Source of the DNA: Cellulosimicrobium cellulans
Lineage (GTDB): Bacteria > Actinomycetota > Actinomycetes > Actinomycetales > Cellulomonadaceae
Length of the DNA stretch: 64,000 nucleotides
Direction of reading: 5' to 3'
NCBI RefSeq assembly: GCF_016921195.1
Contig: NZ_JAFGYF010000009.1
Coordinates: 1-64,000 of the forward strand
Shown here: positions 8,500 to 16,388 of the stretch, one piece after another
How the letters are laid out: every line of letters begins with the position of its first letter
How positions within the stretch are numbered: position 1 is the first letter of the stretch
The notes under the pieces: model-generated
Seen by the model: the letters and a program-made list of their open reading frames with translations, nothing else
Told to the model about the DNA's origin: nothing
The model's database searches: none
Translations under genes and position numbers: made by a program

Positions 8500-9066
8500 T
8501 CAGCGCTCCGCGCGGGGGATGCGGGGCGCGCGCGGACCGCGCGGCGGCTCGTTCGGCGGCCACTCGCCGTCGTCGGACCCGTCGTCGGCGGTGAAGAGCA
8601 GGTCGTGCAGGCGGACCTGGACGTTCTCGACGTCGGGCACGTCGTGCAGGTTTAGGCCCGGCTTGTCGGTCGCGTCCGAGATGACGAGCGTCCCGCAGCC
8701 GAAGAGGCGGTCGATCGGGCCCTTCTCGTAGTTCACGTCGTTGATGCGGTACAGCGGGATGTCCCGCCCGGTGCGCGTGATGATGCCCGAGCGCATCGCG
8801 ATGCGCTTGGTGGTCACCGTGTACTCCGTAGTCCGCCACCGCAGCCAGGGCACGAAGACCCAGACCACCGCCGCGACCAGGGCGACGCCCGCGACGACCC
8901 AGCGCACGGCGTCGTTCGGGACCAGCACGACCGTCACGACGACGGCGGCGACGAGCACGACCAGCAGCACGAACGGCCAGAACAGCGCCTTCGCGTGCTC
9001 CTTGAGCTCCATGACGACGTGCTCGCCCTCGGTGAGGTGCTTCTCGCTCAGACCCATGCGGAGCAT
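8500..9066 (-). CDS. PH domain-containing membrane protein (bPH2 family)
   Basis: 188 residues. Two adjacent hydrophobic segments lie near residues 30-75 (ALFWPFVLLVVLVAAVVV, then VVAGVALVAAVVWVFVPW), followed by the bPH2 (YdbS/YdbT-like) domain, seen as TEYTVTTKRIAMRSGII and RDIPLYRINDVNYEKG. The C-terminus is Pro/Arg-rich. The start at 9066 is preferred over the ATG at 9057 because GAGGTGG sits 7 bases before it. bPH2 proteins are membrane proteins of largely unknown function. Confidence 0.88.
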   Translation of the reverse strand: MLRMGLSEKHLTEGEHVVMELKEHAKALFWPFVLLVVLVAAVVVTVVLVPNDAVRWVVAGVALVAAVVWVFVPWLRWRTTEYTVTTKRIAMRSGIITRTGRDIPLYRINDVNYEKGPIDRLFGCGTLVISDATDKPGLNLHDVPDVENVQVRLHDLLFTADDGSDDGEWPPNEPPRGPRAPRIPRAER

Positions 9067-9166
9067 GGTGCCACCTCGCGGTCCGCACGGGGAGGTCGTC
9101 CCGCGGTTCGTCGGTCCTCCTGCCTCTGCGCCGTCCGACCCCGGACCGGTCCCGGCCGGCGCGTGC

Positions 9167-9814
9167 TCAGGGGAGCGCCGAGAGGTTCCAGCCCTCGACC
9201 GTCCGCAGCCCGTGCCCGTACCCCAGCAGGCAGATCGCGGCCGTGCCGAGCTCGAGCCGCGCGCCCAGGCCCGGGTCGACGCCGAGCCACACGGTCGCGA
9301 GGACGCGCAGCAGGTGCCCGTGCGCGAACAGGACGACGTCGTCGCCGCTCTGCAGCGTGGGCTCGACACGCCCGACCACGCGCGCCGCCCGGGCCGCCAC
9401 GTCGGCGAGCTCCTCGCCGCGGTGCCCGTTCGCGGCGGACAGGACGTTGACCCCGTCCCGGAAGATCAGCCACTCGTGGCCGAGCTGCTCGCCGACGTCG
9501 ACGGCGGTCCTCCCGTCGACGGGACCGTAGTCCCACTCGGCGAGGTCGTCGTCGGTCTGCGCGTCCGGGAAGCCGGCGAGGTCGGCGGTGCGTCGCGCGC
9601 GCTGGCGCGGGCTCGAGAGCACGACGGCGGGGCGTCGTCCCCGGCGGTCGGCCCACCGCTGCAGCCACACGCCGGCAGCGACGGCCTGCTGCTCGCCCGC
9701 GACCGTGAGCGGGATGTCGGAACGCCCGGTGTGGCGGCCGCTCGCGCTCCACTCGGTCTCGCCGTGGCGCACGAGGACGAGCTGCGGGTCGGGGGAGGTG
9801 TCGTTCGCGGTCAC
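9167..9814 (-). CDS. Histidine phosphatase-family protein
   Basis: 215 residues with the phosphoglycerate mutase/acid phosphatase signature. The catalytic histidine is in LVLVRHGETEWSASGRHTG, with the supporting Arg in SSPRQRARRTADL, the acid/base Glu in DDLAEWDYGPVDG and the second His in FAHGHLLRVLA. All key residues appear intact. The family removes phosphate from varied substrates including sugar phosphates and nucleotides, and this sequence does not fix which. It is not obviously in an operon. Confidence 0.9.
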   Translation of the reverse strand: MTANDTSPDPQLVLVRHGETEWSASGRHTGRSDIPLTVAGEQQAVAAGVWLQRWADRRGRRPAVVLSSPRQRARRTADLAGFPDAQTDDDLAEWDYGPVDGRTAVDVGEQLGHEWLIFRDGVNVLSAANGHRGEELADVAARAARVVGRVEPTLQSGDDVVLFAHGHLLRVLATVWLGVDPGLGARLELGTAAICLLGYGHGLRTVEGWNLSALP

Positions 9815-9883
9815 GGGTCGGCCTTCCTGGTGGGGTCCTCCAGCAGGATCACCCCGCGACGCCCGGAGCGCGCGTCGGCCGGG

Positions 9884-9997
9884 TCAGCCGGGGACGCCGT
9901 CGACCCCGTTGATCGCCAGGAACACGACGAGGGCGCCGAGCAGGACGACGGCGATCCCGGTCGCGACGAGCAGGACGGTGCGGGGGCGGACGCGCAC
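9884..9997 (-). CDS. Small membrane protein, 37 aa
   Basis: A GTG-started frame encoding one hydrophobic span (TVLLVATGIAVVLLGALVVF) after a basic start (VRVRPR), ending INGVDGVPG. CGGAGT lies just upstream as a possible ribosome binding site. Codon use has the strong third-position GC typical of real genes here. Small single-span proteins of this design are common in actinobacteria and lack an assigned role. It could instead be chance coding. Confidence 0.5.
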   Translation of the reverse strand: MRVRPRTVLLVATGIAVVLLGALVVFLAINGVDGVPG

Positions 9998-10120
9998 GGG
10001 GACTCCGGGGGTCAGGGGCGGGGCGGTCGATCCCATTCTCGCGCGCCGGCGTCGGTGGTCCCCGTTAGCGTCGGTACCGAGACGACGGGCGGCGACGGCG
10101 CCGCCGGAGGGGGGAGCCGG

Positions 10121-10747
10121 ATGGTGCACGAGGCGGCGGACGGGGAGATCGCGTACGGGAGCCCGGAGTTCGACTGGACGATCCTCACGGTCCCGACCGC
10201 GCTCGCGGTCGTGCGCGGCCAGCTCGGGTTCTCGTGGCTCGAGGTCGCGGAACGGCTCGCGACCCTCACCCAGGCGGAGCTCGAGTGGGAGCCCGGCCCG
10301 GACGCGCTGCGCGTCGTGCGGCGCGGTACCGAGCGCTCTCCGCGGACGCTCGGGGCGGGCGAGTGGGTCATGGAGTGGCCCGAAGGACCGGACTCGCCGC
10401 AGCCACGGACGATCGCGTGGCTCGTCGCGCACCTCACCGAGGCCTTCTTCGAGCGGTGGGAGTGGACGTTCGGGCCCCACGAGCGCCGTCGCGACGCGGT
10501 GGTGTTCTCGGGGGAGGTGGGTCCCGCGGTCGCAGGGCTGCGGCAGGAGGTGGACCGGTGGCGTGCGGGCGTCGACGCGCTGCCGGACGAGGGGGCGTTC
10601 ACCGTCGGGCTCAGCCAGGCGACGGAGATCGACGCCCAGGCGCCGTTCGTCCACCTCGTCGCGCACATGAACCGCGAGCTCATCCACCACGGCGCGGAGA
10701 TCATGGTGCTGCAGGACCTCTACCGCGCGGCGCACGTCACGGGGTGA
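10121..10747 (+). CDS. DinB-family protein
   Basis: 208 residues with the DinB/YfiT-like four-helix bundle pattern. Candidate metal ligands lie in TIAWLVAHLTEAFFERW near the middle and in HLVAHMNRELIHHGAEI at the C-terminus. The family includes thiol transferases that use bacillithiol or mycothiol, and members of unknown role; the substrate is not evident. The ATG at 10121 follows GGAGGGGGGAG, a strong ribosome binding site. It is followed after 50 bases by the DsbA-like gene on the same strand. Confidence 0.88.
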   Translation: MVHEAADGEIAYGSPEFDWTILTVPTALAVVRGQLGFSWLEVAERLATLTQAELEWEPGPDALRVVRRGTERSPRTLGAGEWVMEWPEGPDSPQPRTIAWLVAHLTEAFFERWEWTFGPHERRRDAVVFSGEVGPAVAGLRQEVDRWRAGVDALPDEGAFTVGLSQATEIDAQAPFVHLVAHMNRELIHHGAEIMVLQDLYRAAHVTG

Positions 10748-10797
10748 CCGTCGCGCGTCGGGGAATCGTGCGGTGGTCCAGATGGTTGAACGGTCAC

Positions 10798-11496
10798 ATG
10801 ACCACGAACAGCCCCGCCGCGCCGGGAACGCCGGCCGCCACGGTGAAGATCGACATCTGGTCCGACGTCGCGTGCCCCTGGTGCTACGTCGGCAAGCGGC
10901 GCCTCGAGACGGCGCTCGGGCGTCTCGCCGAGGCCGGTGACGGCCCGCAGGTCGAGATCGAGTACCACTCGTTCGAGCTCGCGCCGGACACCCCGGTCGA
11001 CTTCGACGGCACCGAGGTGGACTTCCTCGCGGGGCACAAGGGCATGCCCCGCGCGCAGGTCGAGCAGATGCTCGCCCAGATGACGCAGCTCGCGGCCGCC
11101 GAGGGACTGTCCTACGACTTCGACGCGCTCCAGCACACCAAGACGCTCACCGCTCACGAGCTGCTGCACCACGCGAAGGCGCACGGCAAGCAGGTGGAGA
11201 TGAAGGAGCGCCTCCTCAAGGCGTACTTCGAGGAGGGCCGGCACGTGGGCCGGGTCGAGGAGCTCGCGGACCTCGCGGCCGAGGTCGGGCTCGACCGCGC
11301 CGAGGTCGTCGCCGCCCTCGAGGACGGCCGCTACGCCGAGGACGTGCAGGCCGACATCGACCAGGCGCGCGCCTACGGGATCAACGGGGTGCCGTTCTTC
11401 GTCGTCGACGGCCGGTACGGGGTCTCGGGCGCCCAGGACCCCGCGGTCTTCGTCCAGGTGCTCCGGCAGGCCGTCGCCGAGCGCGACGCCGCCTGA
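10798..11496 (+). CDS. DsbA-family oxidoreductase (FrnE-like)
   Basis: 232 residues of the thioredoxin-like DsbA/FrnE branch. The active site CPWC (Cys26 and Cys29) sits in WSDVACPWCYVGKRRLE, an all-helical insertion follows, and the cis-Pro loop is GINGVPFFVVDGRYGVSGA near the C-terminus. There is no signal peptide, so it acts in the cytoplasm, as FrnE-type oxidoreductases and isomerases do. The ATG at 10798 is used because the preceding codons fall in the DinB intergenic space. Confidence 0.93.
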   Translation: MTTNSPAAPGTPAATVKIDIWSDVACPWCYVGKRRLETALGRLAEAGDGPQVEIEYHSFELAPDTPVDFDGTEVDFLAGHKGMPRAQVEQMLAQMTQLAAAEGLSYDFDALQHTKTLTAHELLHHAKAHGKQVEMKERLLKAYFEEGRHVGRVEELADLAAEVGLDRAEVVAALEDGRYAEDVQADIDQARAYGINGVPFFVVDGRYGVSGAQDPAVFVQVLRQAVAERDAA

Positions 11497-11563
11497 CCGG
11501 TCCGCTCTGCGAGACCAGGTTCGGAGAGCGACGTATCTCACACCCGGTGCGGTGGACCTGCGA

Positions 11564-11578
11564 CTCGGTATCACCGAG
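11564..11578. promoter_or_regulatory. Inverted repeat upstream of the 59-aa peptide gene
   Basis: CTCGGT and ACCGAG are separated by 3 bases, in the 155-base gap between the DsbA-like gene and the peptide gene, about 75 bases before the peptide start. Size and symmetry fit a dimeric repressor site. No other evidence supports it. Confidence 0.35.
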
Positions 11579-11652
11579 ACTGGGACGCAGCCCGCACCGA
11601 CGCCGGCTCCACACGTGCACCGGCGCCCGTGATTCCCACGAGGAGGCCTCAG

Positions 11653-11832
11653 ATGACCGACACCACGACGAACGTCTACCACTCCATCGCGAACCCGCGC
11701 CGCACCACGCTCATGAGCGTGAGCGCCGCAGACGCGGCCGCCCCGCACCGCGAGAGCGCACCGCCGCTCACGCTCGTGGGCGCGGACGACGCCGCGGTCT
11801 GCGTCGACGGGGCCTGCGCGCTCCCGGAGTAA
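11653..11832 (+). CDS. Short conserved-looking peptide, 59 aa, C-terminal CVDGAC
   Basis: A 59-codon frame with a consensus ribosome binding site (AGGAGG, 6 bases before ATG) and a very strong terminator hairpin 8 bases after its stop. It is therefore a genuine single-gene transcription unit. The N-terminus is polar (MTDTTTNVYHSIANPRRT) and the C-terminus ends VCVDGACALPE, with the only two cysteines four residues apart. It has no signal peptide or membrane span. The family is not recognised; a peptide-modification precursor, a metal-binding peptide or a redox partner of the upstream DsbA-like protein are possible. Confidence 0.75.
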   Translation: MTDTTTNVYHSIANPRRTTLMSVSAADAAAPHRESAPPLTLVGADDAAVCVDGACALPE

Positions 11833-11839
11833 CCCGTGG

Positions 11840-11890
11840 GTGCATGAGAGAGTCGCCGGAACGGCACGTTCCGGCGACTTCTTCATGCAC
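11840..11890. terminator. Long hairpin terminator (bidirectional)
   Basis: Nested arms: GTGCATGA pairs with TCATGCAC, and AGTCGCCGGAACG pairs with CGTTCCGGCGACT around a 3-base loop (GCA). Three weak base pairs (two G-T and one mismatch) join the two stems into about 24 bp. It lies between the peptide gene and the convergent glycosylase gene, so it can end both transcripts. Confidence 0.85.
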
Positions 11891-11909
11891 TCAGCGAGGT
11901 GCGTGGACG

Positions 11910-12884
11910 TCAGTTGGGGCGGTGGTCCTGGATCGAGAGCCGCGGCCCGCGGCGCGGGGCGTGCGCCCTGCCGGAGATCTCCAGGAGCCGGACGACGCGG
12001 TAGCGGTGCGGGGAGTAGGGCGCGAGGAGCTCGAGCATGCGCTCGTCGTCGACGCGCTCGCCGACGAGCGCCCAACCGACCGCCTTGGCGAGGTGGTAGT
12101 CGCCCACGGACACGGCGTCGGCGTCGCCGAGAGCCCGCTGCGCGACCTCGGCCGCGGTCCACACGCCCACGCCCGGGACCGCCTGGAGCCGGGCGTGCGC
12201 CGCGGCGGCGCCCCAGGCGTCGAGCAGCGCGCCGCACTCCTCCAGACGGCGGGCGACGCGCGCCGCCGCGACGACCGTCCGCGCGCGACCCGGGTCGACG
12301 TTCGCCCGGTGCCAGTCCCACGACGGCACGCGCGCCCACGTGGCGGCGTCGGGCACGACGAGCATCCCGGCCTCGCCCGCAGGACCGGGCGCGCGCTCGC
12401 CGTACCGGCGCAGGAGCCAGCCCCACGACCGCCACGCGGCGACCGTCTGGACGCGCTGCTCGAGGATCGCGGGGACGAGCGCCTCCAGCACGCGCCCGGT
12501 GCGGGGGATGCGCAGCCCGGTGCTGCGCCGGTGCGCGTCGCGCAGGGGCGCGGGCGGGGTGAAGCCGGTGTCGTCGTCGTGCTCGCCCAGCAGGTGGGGG
12601 AGGGCGTCGAGCGCCTCCTGCGCCCCCGGTCCCCAGGCGTGCCCGACGACGTCGCGCGGCCCGGTCTGCGCGAGGCGGCAGGTCGCGGGGCCGGCGGGCA
12701 TCCGCGTCGTGCGCCAGACGTCCCCGGACGGCGTGCGGCGGAACGTCGGGTCGTACGGCCCGCGGGAGAGCCGACCGAGCGTGAGGTGCAGGTCCAGGGG
12801 TCGGTCCGACCGGACCCGCCGGACGAGCGGCTCGCCGACCACGTGCTCGGCGGACGCTGGGCCCGAGCTCGGAAGGACGGTCAC
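11910..12884 (-). CDS. DNA-3-methyladenine glycosylase-like (AlkA/HhH-GPD) protein
   Basis: 324 residues. The helix-hairpin-helix LQAVPGVGVWTAAEVAQRA is followed by the catalytic aspartate region DAVSVGDYHLAKAVGW, diagnostic of HhH-GPD base excision glycosylases. The N-terminal part (LDLHLTLGRLSRGPYDPTF) matches the AlkA N-terminal beta domain. It would remove alkylated bases from DNA. A GTG at 12884 is taken as the start; the long open frame further upstream overlaps the RNase H gene on the same strand and is a composition artefact. Confidence 0.88.
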   Translation of the reverse strand: MTVLPSSGPASAEHVVGEPLVRRVRSDRPLDLHLTLGRLSRGPYDPTFRRTPSGDVWRTTRMPAGPATCRLAQTGPRDVVGHAWGPGAQEALDALPHLLGEHDDDTGFTPPAPLRDAHRRSTGLRIPRTGRVLEALVPAILEQRVQTVAAWRSWGWLLRRYGERAPGPAGEAGMLVVPDAATWARVPSWDWHRANVDPGRARTVVAAARVARRLEECGALLDAWGAAAAHARLQAVPGVGVWTAAEVAQRALGDADAVSVGDYHLAKAVGWALVGERVDDERMLELLAPYSPHRYRVVRLLEISGRAHAPRRGPRLSIQDHRPN

Positions 12885-13003
12885 CGGACCATCGTCGCAC
12901 CCGCCGCCGACGGCCGAGCACGACGTCGAGCGGCGTCGAGCACGGCCTCGGTGTCGTCGTCCACGCGACAGCGAGACCCAGGTCGTGCCCGGCGAGGGCC
13001 GCG

Positions 13004-13591
13004 TCAGTCGAACAGGGTGTCCATGTCCCACGTCGGCTCGGGCACCGATTGCTTCGGCGCCGAGGCGTGAGACGCGGCGGGTGCGGTCGCGGGCACCCGG
13101 CCGACCGGTCGCGTGGGGTCGCCGAGCTCGGGGACGAGAGTGCCGTCGAGGTCGCCGCGTCCGGCGGCCCAGTCCTGGGCTGCGAGTCCGGCGAGCTGGT
13201 CGGCGCGCTCGTTGAACGGGTCGCCGACATGGCCGCGCACCCAGCGGAACCGCACCGGTCCCGCGCGCTCGGTGATGACCCGGTCGATCGCCTGCACGAG
13301 CTCGAGGTTCTTCACGGGCTGGCCGCCCGCGGTGCGCCACCCCTTGCGCTTCCAGGCGACGACCCACTCGGACGCGCACTTGATGGCGTACTGCGAGTCG
13401 GACTCGATGAGCAGCGGCTCCGCGCCCGGGTGCGCGCGGACCGCCTGGAGCAGCGCGGTCAGCTCGGCGACCTGGTTGGTCCCGCTCACGGCGCCGCCGG
13501 AGTCGAACGTGCCGTCGTGGTTGATCCACGCCCACCCGATAGCGCCGCCCGGGTTGCTCAGGCACGAGCCGTCGGTGCTGACAGTGATCAC
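13004..13591 (-). CDS. rnhA: Ribonuclease HI
   Basis: 195 residues with all carboxylates of the type I RNase H active site: Asp7 in VSTDGSCLSNPGG, the Glu in QVAELTALLQAV, the Asp in IESDSQYAIK, and the Asp in FNERADQLAG. The substrate-binding basic segment VVAWKRKGWRTAGGQPVKN is present. The enzyme cuts RNA in RNA-DNA hybrids. The C-terminal extension of about 45 residues is low-complexity and has no known domain. The convergent and upstream genes are unrelated. Confidence 0.95.
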   Translation of the reverse strand: MITVSTDGSCLSNPGGAIGWAWINHDGTFDSGGAVSGTNQVAELTALLQAVRAHPGAEPLLIESDSQYAIKCASEWVVAWKRKGWRTAGGQPVKNLELVQAIDRVITERAGPVRFRWVRGHVGDPFNERADQLAGLAAQDWAAGRGDLDGTLVPELGDPTRPVGRVPATAPAASHASAPKQSVPEPTWDMDTLFD

Positions 13592-13747
13592 AGCGCTCCT
13601 CGATCACGGACGTCCCCGCCCGCCGGCTGCGGCGCGGGGAGGCGAATGCGTCGGGCCACATTGTCCCCCGGACCGGAGCGTCGTGGGACCACGTGTCCGC
13701 GGGCGCGGGGTCGGGGTCGCCTCAGGGGAGAACCGGGGGGATACCCC

Positions 13748-14515
13748 ATGGTGGCGGGCGGGCGTCCGGTCGAGGCTGGACGCATGGTCGCGTGGGTCGT
13801 GGAGCTGTGGGGACAGGTCGAGGCGTGGTTGCTCGCGCTCGTCGACTCCGTGTGGGCGCTGCCGACGCTCTTCGCGACGACCGCCGGCGACGGGTTCTTC
13901 CCGCCGATCCCCGGCGAGACGGTGATCGTCATGCTCGCGGTCGGCGCCCAGTCCGGCGGAGGCGTCGCGTGGGGCCTCGTGCTGCTCGTCGCGGCGCTCG
14001 GCGCGTGGTGCGGGGACCAGCTCGCCTACGCGCTCGGGCAGGCGCTGGGTACGCGAGCGCTGCCGGCGCTGCGCGGCCCGCGCGGTCAGCGCGCCGTCGC
14101 GTGGGCGACGCGGTCCCTCGACCGGCGTGGAGCGTCCGTCGTGCTGGGCGCTCGGTTCGTGCCCGTCGGGCGGACGGCGGTCAACGTGACGGCGGGGGCC
14201 GTGGGCTTCTCGCGCCGCCGCTTCATGGCGCTCTCCGCGGTGGCCTCGGCGGCGTGGGCCGCCTACTCCGTCCTCATCGGCACGCTCGCCGCGGCCTGGG
14301 TCGGCGACAGCCCGCTCCTCGCGGTCGTGGTGGGAGTGGTCGGCGGGATCCTCCTCGGCGTCCTCGTCGACACCGTGGTCCGCCTCCGGGCGGCCCGCCG
14401 GGAGCGGGACGCCGCCCTGGTGCCCGTACCCGCCGCGAGCCCGGAGCCCGTCGAGGAGGCCCTCGCCCCGGAGCCGGACGCTGACCTGGTTCCGTGCCCC
14501 GGACCCGTGAGCTGA
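13748..14515 (+). CDS. DedA-family membrane protein
   Basis: 255 residues with the DedA/SNARE-associated (VTT) domain. The conserved re-entrant motif appears as FPPIPGETVIVMLA, and the arginine/glycine signature as GARFVPVGRTAVNVTAGAVG. There are five to six hydrophobic segments and a polar C-terminal tail. DedA proteins scramble or transport lipid carriers at the inner membrane. The start could be ATG 13748 (GGGGGGA upstream) or ATG 13784; I prefer the first. Confidence 0.9.
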   Translation: MVAGGRPVEAGRMVAWVVELWGQVEAWLLALVDSVWALPTLFATTAGDGFFPPIPGETVIVMLAVGAQSGGGVAWGLVLLVAALGAWCGDQLAYALGQALGTRALPALRGPRGQRAVAWATRSLDRRGASVVLGARFVPVGRTAVNVTAGAVGFSRRRFMALSAVASAAWAAYSVLIGTLAAAWVGDSPLLAVVVGVVGGILLGVLVDTVVRLRAARRERDAALVPVPAASPEPVEEALAPEPDADLVPCPGPVS

Positions 14516-14553
14516 CGCCGCGGCAGCGGGCGCCGGAGGGCTGCGCACGACGA

Positions 14554-14586
14554 CGGAGGGCCCCGGTCGACGACCAGGGCCCTCCG
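14554..14586. terminator. Hairpin terminator between convergent dedA-like and FKBP genes
   Basis: CGGAGGGCCC and GGGCCCTCCG form a 10-bp perfect stem. The loop region itself can fold further (GGTCG/CGACC). It lies between the two stop codons, so it serves both strands. Confidence 0.8.
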
Positions 14587-14599
14587 CGGTGAGCGTCGG

Positions 14600-14980
14600 T
14601 CAGGAGACGCCGAGCAGGTCGATGACGAAGATCAGCGTCTTGCCGGACAGGCGGTGGCCGCCGCCCGCGGGCCCGTAGGCGAGCTCCGGCGGCACGACGA
14701 GCTTGCGCCGTCCGCCCACCTTCATGCCGGGGATGCCCTGCTGCCAGCCCGCGATGAGACTCCGCAGCGGGAAGTTGATCGACTGCCCGCGGTTCCACGA
14801 GGCGTCGAACTCCTCGCCCGTCTCGTACTCGACGCCGAGGTAGTGCACGTTCACGGTCGCGCCCGGCGTGGCCTCGGGGCCGTCGCCGACGGTGATGTCC
14901 TCGACGACGAGCTCCGTGGGCGCGGGGCCCTCCGGCGCGTCGACCTCGGGGCGGGACAGCTCGTTCTCTCCAGTGGTCAT
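14600..14980 (-). CDS. FKBP-type peptidyl-prolyl cis-trans isomerase
   Basis: 126 residues, a single FKBP domain. Visible features are VHYLGVEYETGEEFDASWNRG, the PLRSLIAGWQQGIPGMKVGG segment and the PPELAYG loop, all standard binding-pocket elements. There is no signal peptide, so a cytoplasmic folding catalyst is expected. The start at ATG 14980 matches typical actinobacterial members that begin with a short acidic lead. Confidence 0.94.
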   Translation of the reverse strand: MTTGENELSRPEVDAPEGPAPTELVVEDITVGDGPEATPGATVNVHYLGVEYETGEEFDASWNRGQSINFPLRSLIAGWQQGIPGMKVGGRRKLVVPPELAYGPAGGGHRLSGKTLIFVIDLLGVS

Positions 14981-15117
14981 GCTCCGATCCAACCACGACG
15001 GTGGACGACGGGGCCGGTCCGAGGTTGGGGACGCCCGGAACGCGGGTCGGGGAGACCCCCGGGACCTCGTTCGGCCGCGCGCAACACGGCGAGGCCGGAG
15101 ATCGCCATCATGGAGGC

Positions 15118-16284
15118 ATGCCCACGACACCCGCGCAGCCGTCCGGCACGCCTCCCGAACCCCCGGTGGGGGTCCCGACGGGTGCGGCGCCACTGCCCGG
15201 CTCGTCGTCCGCCGGAAGGGGCGCCCCGACGCCGCAGGAGGTGCGACGGTGGCGCCGGTTCCTCGCCGACGAGCGTGCGGAGGCTGCCGTCTACCGCGAC
15301 CTCGCGAGCCGGCGGAGCGGGGAGGAGCGCGACATCCTGCTGGCGCTCGCGGACGCGGAGAGGCGGCACGAGCAGCACTGGCTCGACCTGCTCGGCGACG
15401 ACGTCGGCAAGCCGCTGCGCGGCGACTGGCGCACGAGGACGCTCGGCTGGCTCGCGCGCCGCTTCGGCGGCGTGTTCGTGCTCGCCCTCGCCCAGCGGGC
15501 GGAGGCGCGCTCGACCTACGCCACCGACTCCGACGCGACCGCCACGATGGCCGCGGACGAGCGGATCCACGAGGAGGTCGTGCGCGGGCTCGCGACGCGC
15601 GGGCGCAACCGGATGTCCGGCACGTTCCGCGCCGCGGTGTTCGGCGCGAACGACGGGCTCGTGTCCAACCTCGCGCTCATCCTCGGCATCGGGGCGTCCG
15701 GGGCGTCGAACAGCACGGTCCTGCTGTCCGGGCTCGCGGGCCTGCTCGCGGGCGCGCTGTCCATGGGTGCGGGGGAGTACGTGTCGGTGCGGTCGCAGCG
15801 CGAGCTGCTCGACGCCTCGACCCCCAGCCCGCAGGCCTCCGCCGCGCTTCCCGACCTCGACGTGGACGCGAACGAGCTGGCGCTCGTCTACCGGGCACGC
15901 GGCATGGCGCCGGCGGAGGCGGAGGAGCACGCCGCCGACGTCCTCGCGACCTACACGCAGCAGACCGTCATCGCCCCGCCGCCCCGCGCGGACGAGCACG
16001 AGACGCACGGGACCGCGATCGGCGCGGCGGTGTCGTCGTTCCTCTTCTTCGCGTCCGGCGCGCTCGTCCCGGTGCTGCCCTACCTCCTGGGACTCACGGG
16101 CTTCGTCGCCGTGGGCGTGGCCGCACTCCTCGTGGGGATCGCGCTCCTCGCGACCGGTGCCACGGTCGGCCTGCTCTCGGGGACCTCGCCGCTCACGCGC
16201 GCCCTGCGGCAGATCGCCATCGGTTTCGGCGCGGCGGCGGCGACCTACCTGCTCGGCCTCGTGTTCGGGGCGACCGTCGGGTGA
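15118..16284 (+). CDS. Ferritin-like/VIT1 family metal transporter
   Basis: 388 residues. Residues 1-38 are a disordered Pro-rich lead. A rubrerythrin-like helical domain follows, with LADERAEAAVYRDLA, DAERRHEQHWLDLL and ADERIHEEVV supplying the Glu/His ligands. The C-terminal half is a VIT1/CCC1 domain (FGANDGLVSNLALILGIG, AGALSMGAGEYVSVRSQREL) with five membrane spans. This architecture exports or sequesters iron and manganese. GGAGGC lies 2-8 bases before the ATG. Confidence 0.93.
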   Translation: MPTTPAQPSGTPPEPPVGVPTGAAPLPGSSSAGRGAPTPQEVRRWRRFLADERAEAAVYRDLASRRSGEERDILLALADAERRHEQHWLDLLGDDVGKPLRGDWRTRTLGWLARRFGGVFVLALAQRAEARSTYATDSDATATMAADERIHEEVVRGLATRGRNRMSGTFRAAVFGANDGLVSNLALILGIGASGASNSTVLLSGLAGLLAGALSMGAGEYVSVRSQRELLDASTPSPQASAALPDLDVDANELALVYRARGMAPAEAEEHAADVLATYTQQTVIAPPPRADEHETHGTAIGAAVSSFLFFASGALVPVLPYLLGLTGFVAVGVAALLVGIALLATGATVGLLSGTSPLTRALRQIAIGFGAAAATYLLGLVFGATVG

Positions 16285-16388
16285 ATTCGGACGTCCCGGT
16301 GGTGAGCGTCACACGGCATGCCTACCGTGACCTCGGACGGGCCTGCCGGCCCGCCCCTTCGCTGCACCGACGACCCACGGGGCACACG

